Assembly: GCF_028736235.1 (NCBI RefSeq)
Contig: NZ_CP117884.1
Location: 558,001 to 622,000 of the forward strand
DNA length: 64,000 nucleotides
DNA from: Lacticaseibacillus pabuli
GTDB lineage: Bacteria > Bacillota > Bacilli > Lactobacillales > Lactobacillaceae
Reading direction: 5' to 3'
Position numbers and translations under genes: made by a program. Below, piece after piece: positions 36,263 to 45,221 of the stretch (position 1 is its first letter; each line of letters begins with the position of its first letter). The notes below the pieces were generated by a model. It was given only the letters and a program-made list of their open reading frames with translations. It made no database searches and was not told where the DNA came from.

Positions 36263-37195
36263 ATGATGGATGCTGGACGTAACGTTGAAATGGATCGTCA
36301 GCGTCGCTTTGCTCAAGCCGCGCGAGCCCAGCGCATGACCTTGGTGAGTGCAGCCGCCTATTTAGTGGTTACGATTGTTGAACTGCTACTTGCCAGTCGG
36401 GGCCACTCACAGGCGTTGCTGGCGGATGGGCTAAACAATCTGACCGGTGTCGGTACCGCGTCCATTCTTTACTGGGGGCTCGCGATGACGCGCAAAGTAC
36501 CGGATCCCGACCACATCGCGGGACACTGGCGCTTTCAGACGGTGGCGACTTTGCTTGCGTCTGTTGTGATGTTCATTGTGTCCGTTGAGGTCATTTTTTC
36601 GGGGAGTCGGGCCTTGCTGGATTTGGGGTCGGGACAAGTCAGCCATCCCGCACCGGTTGCGATTATTGCGACGGCAATCGCAGCGGTCATTATGACTTTG
36701 CTCACGGTTGTGATGATGATTCGTGCACGGATGCTGAACAGTTCGGTGCTCCGTGCCGCGTCAAAGGATGCCATTGGGGATGCCCTAACGTCATGGGGTA
36801 GTTTACTCGCGATCGCGGGCGCACGGATGGGTATTCTATGGCTTGATGGCACTGCCGCCGTGCTGGTTGGGTTGTTCATCTTCTGGTCTGCGGCCCGTAT
36901 TTTCCGCGACGCGGTGTTCAATCTGACGGACGGTTTTGACGCACACCTTACGACCGAGTACTGGGATTGCATCGCTTCTGTTCCTGGCGTGATGCGGGTT
37001 CGCAATGTCGAGGCGCGGCACCTGGGCGACTGGGTACAAATCACCGCGGGCATTGAAGTGGCGCCTTATACTTCCGTTGAAGACGCGTATGCGCTAGGTG
37101 AACGTGTCGAACATGAGTTGATGAAACGCTACGACATTTTGGACGCGGACATCAAGGCCTACCCGATTTCTTTTGACCATCCTGATGATGCGTGA
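36263..37195 (+). CDS. Cation diffusion facilitator (metal exporter)
   Basis: 310 residues: six membrane helices (to about residue 215), then a cytoplasmic CDF domain with ASVPGVMRVRNVEARHLGDW. The metal-site positions in helices 2 and 5 read D-x3-N (ADGLNN) and D-x3-D (SKDAIGD). Zinc exporters usually have a histidine in helix 5. An all-Asp/Asn site is seen in manganese or iron CDFs, so Mn(II) is the likelier substrate; this is inference. GGGAGG at 36249-36254 supports the ATG at 36263 over the longer open frame. Two TATAAT-like boxes lie at 36182 and 36194. Confidence 0.88.
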   Translation: MMDAGRNVEMDRQRRFAQAARAQRMTLVSAAAYLVVTIVELLLASRGHSQALLADGLNNLTGVGTASILYWGLAMTRKVPDPDHIAGHWRFQTVATLLASVVMFIVSVEVIFSGSRALLDLGSGQVSHPAPVAIIATAIAAVIMTLLTVVMMIRARMLNSSVLRAASKDAIGDALTSWGSLLAIAGARMGILWLDGTAAVLVGLFIFWSAARIFRDAVFNLTDGFDAHLTTEYWDCIASVPGVMRVRNVEARHLGDWVQITAGIEVAPYTSVEDAYALGERVEHELMKRYDILDADIKAYPISFDHPDDA

Positions 37196-37204
37196 TAGAC
37201 TCAA

Positions 37205-37425
37205 ACTAACATCTTGACCAGCGGATAGTAGGGCGTACGTGATGTCTTCAGAAAACCGGCGGCAGCTGAGAGCCGGTGGCAGCGTACAATCGAAATACAG
37301 CGCGTGCGGCGGTCAAGGGGTTCTGGACCCTTATCCCAATTGAGTGGCGGCTTCGGTCGCAATGAGTGGGTGGTACCGCGGCATGTCCGTCCCCGATTGC
37401 ATTTTTTGCAATCGGGGACTTTTTG
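37205..37425 (+). promoter_or_regulatory. Tyrosine T-box riboswitch of tyrS
   Basis: The leader has a stem I with a probable specifier TAC at 37296-37298, preceded by GAAA and followed by A, which reads as Tyr. The T-box core GGGTGGTACCGCG is at 37368-37380. A terminator follows: arms GTCCCCGATTGC / GCAATCGGGGAC (37389-37419) plus a T-run. Uncharged tRNA-Tyr should stabilise the antiterminator and switch tyrS on. Confidence 0.92.
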
Positions 37426-37455
37426 TTTGGTCGGAAACTTTAATGGAGGAAAAAC

Positions 37456-38724
37456 ATGGCAGACGCAACAAATATTATTGATGAATTGGCTTGGCGCGGG
37501 GCGCTGAACCAGATGACAGACGAGGAAGGGTTGCGCAAGCTGACTTCTGAAAAGAAGGTTTCTCTGTATGCGGGGACCGATCCAACCGGCGACTCCCTGC
37601 ACGTGGGCCACTTGATCCCATTCATGATTCTCAAACGGTTCCAGCTGATGGGCCATCATCCTGTCATCCTTATCGGTGGTGGGACCGGCTCAATCGGTGA
37701 CCCATCTGGTCGCAATAGCGAACGCGTGCTACAGAGCATGGATGTCATTCACGAAAACGAGAAGAAGCTGACCGCGCAGATGGTAAAGCTGTTCGGTACG
37801 GACAACTTTACCATCGTGAACAACTACGACTGGCTGAGCAAGATTTCCCTCTTGGATTTCCTGCGCGACTACGGGAAGATTTTCTCAGTCAACAACATGC
37901 TGGCTAAGGATGTCGTTGCCAGCCGCCTCGAAAGCGGGATCAGTTACACCGAGTTTACCTACCAGATTTTGCAGTCTGTTGACTTCCTGACTTTGTACCG
38001 TCAGCACAATGTTCAAGTACAAATCGGGGGTGCGGACCAGTGGGGGAACATTACCGCTGGGACCGACCTGATTCACCGTTTGGAAGGCGCCGATGCTGAA
38101 GTTTACGGTTTGACCAACCCACTCATGCTTAAGAGTGATGGGACCAAGTTTGGTAAGTCTGCGGGTGGTGCGGTTTGGCTTGATCCAGAAAAGACGACGC
38201 CATACGAGTTCTACCAATTCTGGTTCAACCAAGACGATGCGGACGTCGAGAAATTCCTCAAGTTCTTCACCTTCTTGAGCAAGGAAGAAATCGCGGACCT
38301 CGTTCAACAGACCAAGGACGATCCTAAAAAGCGTGCTGCCCAGCGTAAGCTCGCTGAAGAAGTCACCGAATTTGTGCACGGCAAGGATGCGGTCGTTGAA
38401 GCCGAAGCCATTTCCGCGGCCCTGTTCTCCGGGGATGTGAGTCAGCTGAGCACCCATGCCATCGAGCAGGGCTTCGCGTCGGTGCCAAGCATGAACGCGA
38501 CGAGTGAATCCAAGAACGTGGTTGAGTTCCTGGTTGACGTGACGGGCATCGAAAAGTCACGGCGGCAGGCACGTGAAGACGTCACGAATGGTGCAATTAC
38601 CATTAACGGGGTACGTATTCAGGATGTGGACTTTACCGTGGACCCAAGCAGTCACTTTGATGGCAAGTTTGTCATTGTCCGTCGCGGGAAGAAGAAGTAC
38701 TTCTTGGTACGGATTGAAGGATAA
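37456..38724 (+). CDS. tyrS: Tyrosyl-tRNA synthetase
   Basis: This 422-residue class I synthetase charges tRNA-Tyr. The Rossmann domain has GTDPTGDSLHVGHLIP with the HIGH-type motif (HVGH, about residue 52). KFGKS (about residue 235) is the KMSKS equivalent. An S4 RNA-binding domain is at the C terminus (from about 355, SRRQAREDVTNGAITINGV). GGAGG lies before the ATG. The gene is controlled by the tyrosine T-box just upstream. Its stop is followed immediately by an array of structured repeats. Confidence 0.97.
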   Translation: MADATNIIDELAWRGALNQMTDEEGLRKLTSEKKVSLYAGTDPTGDSLHVGHLIPFMILKRFQLMGHHPVILIGGGTGSIGDPSGRNSERVLQSMDVIHENEKKLTAQMVKLFGTDNFTIVNNYDWLSKISLLDFLRDYGKIFSVNNMLAKDVVASRLESGISYTEFTYQILQSVDFLTLYRQHNVQVQIGGADQWGNITAGTDLIHRLEGADAEVYGLTNPLMLKSDGTKFGKSAGGAVWLDPEKTTPYEFYQFWFNQDDADVEKFLKFFTFLSKEEIADLVQQTKDDPKKRAAQRKLAEEVTEFVHGKDAVVEAEAISAALFSGDVSQLSTHAIEQGFASVPSMNATSESKNVVEFLVDVTGIEKSRRQAREDVTNGAITINGVRIQDVDFTVDPSSHFDGKFVIVRRGKKKYFLVRIEG

Positions 38725-39139
38725 GTGCGGAGGGGCGCGCTTAGAAGTTGAGGACTAACGGAGAAATGGCTTAGGCCAGCGCTTTTTGCTGGTCTGAGTC
38801 ATTTCTTTGTTAGCCGCAGACTTCTGCGCCCCGGAGCCGTTCTAGGTGGTGTGCGGAGAAACGCGCTTAGAAGTTGAGGACTAACGGAGAATCGGGGAAA
38901 GCCAGCGGTCTTTGCTGGGTTGCCCCGATTCTTTGTTAGCCGCAGACTTCTGCGTTTCGGAGCCGTTCTAAAAAGTGTGCGGAGGGGCGCGTTCAGGAGC
39001 TGAGCATTAACGGGCTTTCGGTTTTGATTAGCGGGCCTTGCTAATCAAGGCCGAAAGTTTGTTAAGCGCAGGCTCCTGCGCCCCGCAGCCGTTCTAGATA
39101 GTGTGCGGAGAAACGCGCTTAGAAGTTGAGGACTAACGG
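38725..39139 (+). repeat. Array of 126-nt covarying hairpin repeats after tyrS (candidate structured RNA)
   Basis: Three complete units and a 37-nt fragment start at 38725, 38851, 38977 and 39103, exactly 126 bases apart, each beginning GTGCGGAG. A unit has a 5' arm of 37 nt, a 45-nt apical hairpin and a 3' arm ending AGCCGTTCTA. The apical stems (38762-38806, 38888-38932, 39014-39058) have unrelated sequences, yet each pairs over 17-19 positions with a 7-nt loop. The basal stem is GGGGCGC/GCGCCCC in copies 1 and 3 and GAAACGC/GCGTTTC in copy 2. AGAAGT/ACTTCT becomes AGGAGC/GCTCCT in copy 3. G-U pairs occur on the plus strand. The array begins directly after the tyrS stop codon. Confidence 0.85.
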
Positions 39140-39163
39140 CCACAAATTCCCCATACAATTGAC

Positions 39164-39198
39164 GAAGCCCGCCGGCAAAATGCCAGCGGGCTTCCTTT
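39164..39198 (+). terminator. Terminator after the repeat array
   Basis: Arms GAAGCCCGC-GGC / GCC-GCGGGCTTC followed by a weak pyrimidine tail (CTTTG). It would end the tyrS transcript including the repeats. Confidence 0.7.
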
Positions 39199-39423
39199 GA
39201 TATTCAGACTAAGTAATGGGGAGGCTGGCAACGGCGGCCGTGGCGGTCTTCAATCCGGCGCGGGGCTCTAATTACCAGGTGTTGCTAACTTGCTATGGTT
39301 AAAGATTAACGGCATTTTGTGAACATTCAGTGGCGAGCAGGGTAAGATTTCGCAAAGGAGACGTAGATTAGCGTCTTAAGCGCTTAATTTAAGCATTAAT
39401 TAGTAAGTTGTAGCGAATAGGTG

Positions 39424-39457
39424 CGTAACGGTAAACTACGCGTAACTTGGCTGTAAC
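39424..39457 (+). promoter_or_regulatory. WalR-like boxes upstream of the CHAP hydrolase
   Basis: CGTAAC (39441-39446), five bases, TGTAAC (39452-39457) is one base off the WalR consensus TGTWAH-N5-TGTWAH. A further CGTAAC lies at 39424-39429. Confidence 0.6.
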
Positions 39458-39513
39458 ACTCGGGTGGTAGGCTTATCCTGGTGATAAAGAAATGATACGG
39501 GAGTGAACCGATT

Positions 39514-40686
39514 TTGAAGACAAGTAAAGTATTTGCCGCCGCCGTTGCAGCATTAACGGTAGCCAGCGGAATTCTCAGTTCAGCAGCGCCTGTCGCAGCT
39601 GATTCAGTGAGTGACGCGAAGTCGGCAATTAGTGCCAATAAATCCAAATCCGCCCAGATTCTTGCGCAGATTGAGGCTGCAAACTCGAAGGTCATTGCCT
39701 TGGATGCCAAGGTGAGTGCCAAGAACAACGAGATTAGCGCCGCTCAGACCAAGATTAGTGATACGCAAGACAATATTGACGGTCTGAAAACTAAAATTGA
39801 TAAACAGCAAAAAGAAATTGCCGCACGTAAACAGGTCATGGCGCAGCAACTGGTGTCCTTGCAGAAGCAGGCCGGTAGTTCTGTGACTGGGAACGTGTAC
39901 GTTGACTTCATGCTCAAGTCTGACAACCTGTCTGACATGATTGCACGTGGCGTGGCAGTGAACAAACTGAACCAGGCCAACAAGGACGCCATGGACGATG
40001 TTAAGAGCGCCCAGGCAAAGATGTCCGACTTGAAGGATCAACAAGAGAAGGCTTTGTCCACTCTAGAGAGCACTAAGGACAAGCTTGAATCAGACAAGAC
40101 CAGCTTGGTTTCGTTGAGCAAGTCTGCGAAGAAGGAAACCAAGAACCTGCAAGATATCCTGAAGGCCAACAAGTCTCTGCTTGGTAACTTGCAGGACAAG
40201 TTCAACAAGGCGACAGCAGCTGCTGATAAAGCTGCGGCTGATAAGAAGGCCGCAGCTGCAGCCGCAAAGTCCGCCAAGACGGTTCAGCTGAGTGCTAGCG
40301 TATCTGCTAGTGGTGCGGCTGGCGGCAGTTACAGTTCTAGTGGTAACACCTACCCATGGGGTCAGTGCACTTGGTACGCCAAGCAGCGTTCCGGTTGGGC
40401 CGGCAACGGTTGGGGTAATGGTGCGCAATGGGGTGCCAGTGCGGCAGCTCAGGGCTTCACGGTTAACCACACACCAGCGGCTGGGTCACTTGTTGTGTTC
40501 GGTGCGGGCCAAATGGTCGGCAACTGGCAGGCAGATCCTGCATACGGTCACGTTGCGTATGTCGAATCCGTTTCTGGCGACAGCATTACGATTTCCCAAG
40601 GTGGGATGGGCTTCGGCAATCCGGCCGGTCCTAACACCCAGACAATCAGTGGTGCGGGGAACTTCAGCTACGTTCACCCAAAGTAA
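39514..40686 (+). CDS. Secreted CHAP-domain peptidoglycan hydrolase with coiled coil
   Basis: 390 residues: a signal peptide (to about residue 30, cleaved after an Ala-rich APVAA), a long coiled coil (about 31-250) and a Ser/Ala linker. A C-terminal CHAP amidase/endopeptidase domain follows, with catalytic Cys in WGQCTWYAKQR (about residue 289) and His in YGHVAYVE (about 350). This is the layout of PcsB/Usp45/p40-type secreted wall hydrolases, which act in cell separation under WalRK and FtsEX control. The TTG at 39514 is the start: GGGAG lies about 10 bases before it and no ATG fits. WalR-like boxes lie upstream. Confidence 0.9.
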   Translation: MKTSKVFAAAVAALTVASGILSSAAPVAADSVSDAKSAISANKSKSAQILAQIEAANSKVIALDAKVSAKNNEISAAQTKISDTQDNIDGLKTKIDKQQKEIAARKQVMAQQLVSLQKQAGSSVTGNVYVDFMLKSDNLSDMIARGVAVNKLNQANKDAMDDVKSAQAKMSDLKDQQEKALSTLESTKDKLESDKTSLVSLSKSAKKETKNLQDILKANKSLLGNLQDKFNKATAAADKAAADKKAAAAAAKSAKTVQLSASVSASGAAGGSYSSSGNTYPWGQCTWYAKQRSGWAGNGWGNGAQWGASAAAQGFTVNHTPAAGSLVVFGAGQMVGNWQADPAYGHVAYVESVSGDSITISQGGMGFGNPAGPNTQTISGAGNFSYVHPK

Positions 40687-40712
40687 ATTGATTCATTTAA
40701 CTTAACGATTGC

Positions 40713-40744
40713 AAAACCGCGGACAGGGCTGCCCGCGGTTTTTC
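40713..40744 (+). terminator. Terminator of the CHAP hydrolase gene
   Basis: Stem AAACCGCGG / CCGCGGTTT followed by TT. Confidence 0.8.
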
Positions 40745-40808
40745 TGGTTTCATCGCCAAATTTGCTTTATGATTTTAGTATCAATATTACTTTGACGAGG
40801 AGTGCAAA

Positions 40809-41393
40809 ATGACCAAGAAGACCATCATCGTGATTACCGGGGCCACCGGGACGGGTAAAACCACGGTGCAAAAATACCTACGTGACAAATATGATATTCC
40901 GGCAGTAATCACCCACACCACGCGACCGATGCGTGTTGGTGAGCGCAATGGGGTAGACTATTATTTCGAAACACCCGAGAGCTTTCTTAAGAATCATTAC
41001 CTGGAATACGTGACTTATGCGCATTACCAATATGGTTCCTCACATGAAGGCTTGGCGCGGACGTGGGCAGAACACGATGTTGCCAGTATCGTCTTGGACA
41101 CGGCCGGTGCGCTCACATATGTGCATGAGTTGGGTGATCAGGCTGCAGTCTTGTTCTTGACCGTTGATAACCATGCTTCCTTACGTCACCGGCTATTGCA
41201 GCGTGGGGATGCGGAGCCAATGGTGACCAAACGGCTCGCGAGTCCCGAGTATGGTCGTGACCTGGTCCTTCCAATTGGCCTCCGCGGTGTGGCCAAAACG
41301 GTCGTTAATGACGACTGGCAGCTCGCAAAACAGAAGATTGATCAGTTTGTAAAGGGACTTTTGGCCGATAAATCGCAAAATACGACATTTTAA
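40809..41393 (+). CDS. Guanylate-kinase-like P-loop protein
   Basis: 194 residues with a P-loop GATGTGKT (residues 11-18) and the GMP-binding pattern THTTRPMRVGERNGVDYYF (about 37-55), as in guanylate kinases. The later region (RHRLLQRGDAEP) is shorter and different from the usual lid of Gmk. It stands alone between two wall-hydrolase genes rather than in the usual rpoZ/priA setting of the main gmk. It is therefore probably a second, diverged nucleotide kinase; the substrate is uncertain. GACGAGG is upstream of the ATG. Confidence 0.75.
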   Translation: MTKKTIIVITGATGTGKTTVQKYLRDKYDIPAVITHTTRPMRVGERNGVDYYFETPESFLKNHYLEYVTYAHYQYGSSHEGLARTWAEHDVASIVLDTAGALTYVHELGDQAAVLFLTVDNHASLRHRLLQRGDAEPMVTKRLASPEYGRDLVLPIGLRGVAKTVVNDDWQLAKQKIDQFVKGLLADKSQNTTF

Positions 41394-41526
41394 GTTACTG
41401 AATTGGCTTATACCATTGATGCCTGTTTTTAAAGGCTCAGCCTCGCTTGTTGCCTGATTGGTATACCACCTTATGCCCCCATTAGCGCATTCCTGTGTTG
41501 ATAGTGTAACCGTTATTTGCCCTCTT

Positions 41527-41562
41527 TGTAACAGCGCTGTAACGTAGCGGCGGTACTATAGT
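41527..41562 (+). promoter_or_regulatory. WalR box and -10 of the NlpC/P60 hydrolase gene
   Basis: TGTAAC (41527-41532), AGCGC, TGTAAC (41538-41543) is an exact TGTWAH-N5-TGTWAH direct repeat. A TATAGT -10 follows at 41557-41562, so the box covers the -35 position, fitting activation by WalR. Confidence 0.75.
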
Positions 41563-41652
41563 CCTCGTAAGTTAGTTAAGAATATTGAAAAGTCATTAAC
41601 GACTCGTAAAGACACAAACATAAGAATTTCGTTCGTAGGAGGACAACACATC

Positions 41653-42351
41653 GTGAAATCAGCTAATAAACGTTTCAAGAAGTCCATCAGTACCATCGCT
41701 ACCGCAGGTGCAATCGGTTTGGCAGCAATCGCTGCCGGCAACGCATTGAACAGCGGCTCCAATGTTGCAGCTGCGACAACCACAGCACAGACCATCAGTG
41801 TTAGCGTTTCATCTGCCACGATTTACGATGCCCCTGCTGGTCACGCGACCGGTAAGACACTTGCTCAGGGTACCAACTGGAAGGCATTCAGCACAGCTAA
41901 GGATGCTTCAGGTCACACCTGGTTCAACCTTGGTGGTGACCAGTGGATCGGTTCCGGTTCAGTTGCTATCGTTCCTGCCAACACATCTTCAGATGCTGTT
42001 CAGTCAGTTATTGCCCTCGCTCAGAAGCAGATCGGTAAGCCATACGTATGGGGCGCTAAGGGTCCTTCATCTTTTGACTGCTCAGGTCTCATGAACTACG
42101 TCTTCGCCAACGCTGCTAACAAGCAGATCGGTGGCTGGACCGTTCCTCAGGAATCCGCAGGTACCAAGGTTTCTATCAACAACCTTAAGGCCGGCGATTT
42201 GATCTTCTGGGGTAGCCAGGGTTCCACTTACCATGTTGCACTTTACATCGGTAACGGTCAGTACATCCACGCACCAAAGCCTGGTGACAAAGTTAAGGTT
42301 GCTACCATCAGCTCATACTTCATGCCTAGCTTCGGTGTCCGCGTTCTGTAA
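41653..42351 (+). CDS. Secreted NlpC/P60 peptidoglycan endopeptidase
   Basis: 232 residues: an N-terminal signal sequence (basic KRFKKS, then an Ala/Gly-rich core to about residue 40), an SH3-like segment (about 45-105), then an NlpC/P60 domain. The catalytic Cys is in FDCSGLM (about residue 141) and the His in YHVALYIG (about 194), followed by YIHAPKPGD. Such enzymes cut gamma-D-Glu to diamino acid bonds in stem peptides. Start GTG at 41653 follows AGGAGG (41637-41642). An exact WalR box upstream links it to the wall-stress regulon. Confidence 0.92.
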   Translation: MKSANKRFKKSISTIATAGAIGLAAIAAGNALNSGSNVAAATTTAQTISVSVSSATIYDAPAGHATGKTLAQGTNWKAFSTAKDASGHTWFNLGGDQWIGSGSVAIVPANTSSDAVQSVIALAQKQIGKPYVWGAKGPSSFDCSGLMNYVFANAANKQIGGWTVPQESAGTKVSINNLKAGDLIFWGSQGSTYHVALYIGNGQYIHAPKPGDKVKVATISSYFMPSFGVRVL

Positions 42352-42372
42352 TCTAAATACGACACATATTTT

Positions 42373-42400
42373 GGATTCGCCTCGTGCGAATCCTTTTTTT
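42373..42400 (+). terminator. Terminator of the NlpC/P60 gene
   Basis: Stem GGATTCG / CGAATCC followed by seven T. Confidence 0.9.
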
Positions 42401-42495
42401 GTGTGCGAAATCGTGCTGGTAGACGTGGTCAACTGGTACAATGTTCACATGTCTTGTATCATTAATGAAGAAATAGGAAAGGAGGCCCAATCGCG

Positions 42496-43896
42496 GTGAA
42501 AATTTATAATACGATGACTCGGGCCAAAGAAGAGTTCGTCCCTATCGTGAAGGGTGAGGTGCACATGTACGTCTGTGGACCAACCGTCTACAACTACATC
42601 CACATCGGTAATGCGCGTTCAGCCATTGCCTTTGACACCATCCGCCGTTACATGGAGTACCGTGGCTACAAGGTCACCTACGTATCTAACTTTACGGACG
42701 TTGACGATAAGATTATTAATGGCGCTAAGAAGACCGGTGAGGCGCCACTCGAACTCGCTCAGCGCTTTATCGACGCCTTTATGGAAGATACCGCTGCATT
42801 GGGCATTGAGCCCGCTACAGCGAACCCACGGGCCAGTGAGATGATTCCGGATATCATCGCCTTCATTCAGGATTTGATTCAAAAGGGTTACGCCTACGAA
42901 AGCGACGGCGACGTTTATTTCCGTGCGCGTAAAGCCAAGGATTACGGCAAGCTTGCCAACAAAAACATCGACGAGCTACGCCAAGGTGCCAGTGACCACG
43001 TTGACGACGCGGAGACTGCCCGCAAGGAAGATCCCGTCGATTTTGCTTTATGGAAGTCAGCTAAGCCAGGCGAAATTAAGTGGGATGCCCCATTTGGCGC
43101 CGGTCGCCCTGGTTGGCATATCGAATGCTCGGTCATGAGTATCAAGTTGCTCGGTGACACCATCGATATCCATGGCGGCGGTCAGGACCTTGAGTTCCCG
43201 CACCACACCAACGAAATCGCCCAGAGTGAAGCACATACGGGTAAGAAATTCGTCAACTATTGGATGCACAACGGTTTTGTAACGGTGGGCGAAGACGACG
43301 AAAAGATGAGCAAGAGCCTCGGCAACTTTGTCACGGTTCATGATCTGATTAAAGCCTTAGATCCAGACGTCCTGCGCTTCTTCATGTCAACGACGCAGTA
43401 CCGCCGGCCAATTCGCTACACCCAAGCTAACCTAGATGACGCGCAGGCGAATCTCCAGAAGCTCCACATTGCTTTTGACGCGCTCAACTTTGCGGCTGAT
43501 AAGGCGACACCTGGCGATGACCTTGCGATTGATCAGCAGCTCGATGACCTGGAAGTTGCCTTTACGACGGCGATGGATGATGACTTCAACGTCCAAAACG
43601 GGCTGACGACGCTGTATGATCTGGCTAAGCTCATGAACGAGTATGCCCTCAGTGATGACCTGCGTCAGAAAACTGTCGGCCGTATGCAGGCCAAGTTTAC
43701 CGCCTGGATGCAGATCTTCGGCATCAAGGTGCAGTCTGAACTGCTCGACAGCGACATTGAGGCAAAAATTGCCGAACGTGACGCTGCGCGTGCGGCCAAG
43801 GACTTTGCGACGAGTGACCGCATCCGTGATGAACTGATTGCGGATGGCATTATATTGGAAGACACAGCTCAAGGGACGAGGTGGCGCCGCGCATGA
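42496..43896 (+). CDS. cysS: Cysteinyl-tRNA synthetase
   Basis: This 466-residue class I synthetase charges tRNA-Cys. Zinc ligands are visible in VCGPTVYNY (about residue 28), WHIECS (about 209) and [13 protein letters not shown] (about 234-238). HIGNAR is the HIGH motif and KMSKSLGN (about 267-274) the KMSKS loop. Start GTG at 42496 follows AAAGGAGG. An extended -10 (TGGTACAAT) lies upstream; no T-box is seen. The stop overlaps the mrnC start (ATGA), as in many Firmicutes. Confidence 0.96.
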   Translation: MKIYNTMTRAKEEFVPIVKGEVHMYVCGPTVYNYIHIGNARSAIAFDTIRRYMEYRGYKVTYVSNFTDVDDKIINGAKKTGEAPLELAQRFIDAFMEDTAALGIEPATANPRASEMIPDIIAFIQDLIQKGYAYESDGDVYFRARKAKDYGKLANKNIDELRQGASDHVDDAETARKEDPVDFALWKSAKPGEIKWDAPFGAGRPGWHIECSVMSIKLLGDTIDIHGGGQDLEFPHHTNEIAQSEAHTGKKFVNYWMHNGFVTVGEDDEKMSKSLGNFVTVHDLIKALDPDVLRFFMSTTQYRRPIRYTQANLDDAQANLQKLHIAFDALNFAADKATPGDDLAIDQQLDDLEVAFTTAMDDDFNVQNGLTTLYDLAKLMNEYALSDDLRQKTVGRMQAKFTAWMQIFGIKVQSELLDSDIEAKIAERDAARAAKDFATSDRIRDELIADGIILEDTAQGTRWRRA

Positions 43897-44303
43897 TTAA
43901 TCCGGAACAGTTGAATGGGATCGCGCTGGCTTACTTAGGGGATGCCATTTACGAACCTTACGTCCGTCGGCACCTGTTAAACCGTGGCTTAACAAAACCC
44001 GCCCAGTTGCAGAAGGCAGCGAAGAGTTTTGTTTCTGCCAAGGCACAGGCCGCGCTCATCGCGGGGATGCAGGAACAAGGCATTCTCAGCGACGACGAAG
44101 AAGCCATGTTTAAACACGGCCGGAACGCGAAGAGCTATACCCACGCCAAGAATACGGATGTTGTAACCTATCGCATCTCAACAGGATTTGAAGCTCTGTT
44201 CGGCACGCTCGACTTGCTCGACCGGCATGACCGCGTTGATGAACTGGCAAATTGGTGTATTGAATATGTAGAAAACGGGGGAACTGGACATGGCCAACTA
44301 TAA
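43893..44303 (+). CDS. mrnC: Mini-ribonuclease III
   Basis: 136 residues: the RNase III catalytic domain without a dsRNA-binding domain, which matures 23S rRNA ends. It shows [17 protein letters not shown] (with the catalytic Asp at about residue 18) and [16 protein letters not shown]. The ATG at 43893 overlaps the cysS stop; a GTG at 43881 is also in frame but is less likely. It overlaps rlmB by 14 bp. Confidence 0.94.
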   Translation: MINPEQLNGIALAYLGDAIYEPYVRRHLLNRGLTKPAQLQKAAKSFVSAKAQAALIAGMQEQGILSDDEEAMFKHGRNAKSYTHAKNTDVVTYRISTGFEALFGTLDLLDRHDRVDELANWCIEYVENGGTGHGQL

Positions 44304-45183
44304 TAATGATCGCGGACGTGGCAACGGCCGCAATGGCGGTGGCAAGCAGCACGGCGGCTTTGATCGCCCACGCCGGCCACGTCGCGAGGACGAAGATGAC
44401 CGCCCAACAGCAAGTGATGAAGTCGATTCAGACGCCGAATTTGTCTACGGCCGTCATGCGGTCAAGGAAGCGCTGAAGGCTGAGGGCGCTGGCCGGATCA
44501 ACAAGATGTTCGTTCAGGAGAAGCTGAAGTCCGAGCAAGTTCACGAAATTGTGAAGATGGCTCAGGACCGCAAGATTATCCTCAGTCAGGTTCCTAAGGC
44601 AAAGCTGGACCTACTTAGCAACCATGGCAATCACCAGGGTGTGATGGTCGCGATGGCGCCATACGCGTACGCTACGATTGACGACATCTTTGCGGCGGCG
44701 GCTGCCAAGAACGAGGATCCGTTTATTCTGATTCTTGATAACCTGGAGGACCCGCACAACTTGGGTTCCATCATGAGGACAGCGGACGCGGTCGGTGTGC
44801 ACGGGATTATTATTCCTAAGCACCGTGCAGTCGGTTTGACGAGCACCGTTGCCAAGGTTTCGACGGGTGCGATTGAACACGTTCCCGTTGCACGTGTGAC
44901 GAACCTGTCAAATGCCGTGAAGGAACTCAAGAAACGTGGCGTCTGGATCTTTGGCACCGCGATGGCAGGCCAAGACTTCCGTAAGTGGGATGCTTCCGGT
45001 TCAATTGGTCTGGTCATCGGGAATGAGGGCAAGGGTATCTCACCTGGCTTGCAAAAGCAGATGGACGGCACCTTGACCATCCCAATGATTGGCCACGTGC
45101 AGAGCCTCAATGCGAGTGTGGCTACTGGTGTGCTGTTGTATGCAGCATTTACCAGTCGTCAAGAAGCTGCGGCTAAGCAATAG
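44290..45183 (+). CDS. rlmB: 23S rRNA (guanosine-2'-O)-methyltransferase
   Basis: 297 residues. A low-complexity Gly/Arg/Asn N terminus (about residues 1-50) is followed by the RNA-binding [11 protein letters not shown] domain and a SPOUT methyltransferase domain. Its motifs are [26 protein letters not shown] and [13 protein letters not shown]. RlmB methylates a peptidyl-transferase-region guanosine. The extra charged N-terminal tail is longer than in E. coli RlmB. It is translated from within the mrnC end and followed by a terminator. Confidence 0.94.
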   Translation: MANYNNDRGRGNGRNGGGKQHGGFDRPRRPRREDEDDRPTASDEVDSDAEFVYGRHAVKEALKAEGAGRINKMFVQEKLKSEQVHEIVKMAQDRKIILSQVPKAKLDLLSNHGNHQGVMVAMAPYAYATIDDIFAAAAAKNEDPFILILDNLEDPHNLGSIMRTADAVGVHGIIIPKHRAVGLTSTVAKVSTGAIEHVPVARVTNLSNAVKELKKRGVWIFGTAMAGQDFRKWDASGSIGLVIGNEGKGISPGLQKQMDGTLTIPMIGHVQSLNASVATGVLLYAAFTSRQEAAAKQ

Positions 45184-45194
45184 ATAAGCATGAT

Positions 45195-45221
45195 GAGGGG
45201 ACAGCGATGTCCTCTTTTTTT
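45195..45221 (+). terminator. Terminator of the cysS-mrnC-rlmB operon
   Basis: Stem AGGGGACA / TGTCCTCT with GCGA loop and a T-run. Confidence 0.82.

Noticed and set aside
37201..37659. Minus-strand 152-residue frame across the T-box
   Set aside because: It is antisense to a clear T-box and the start of tyrS.
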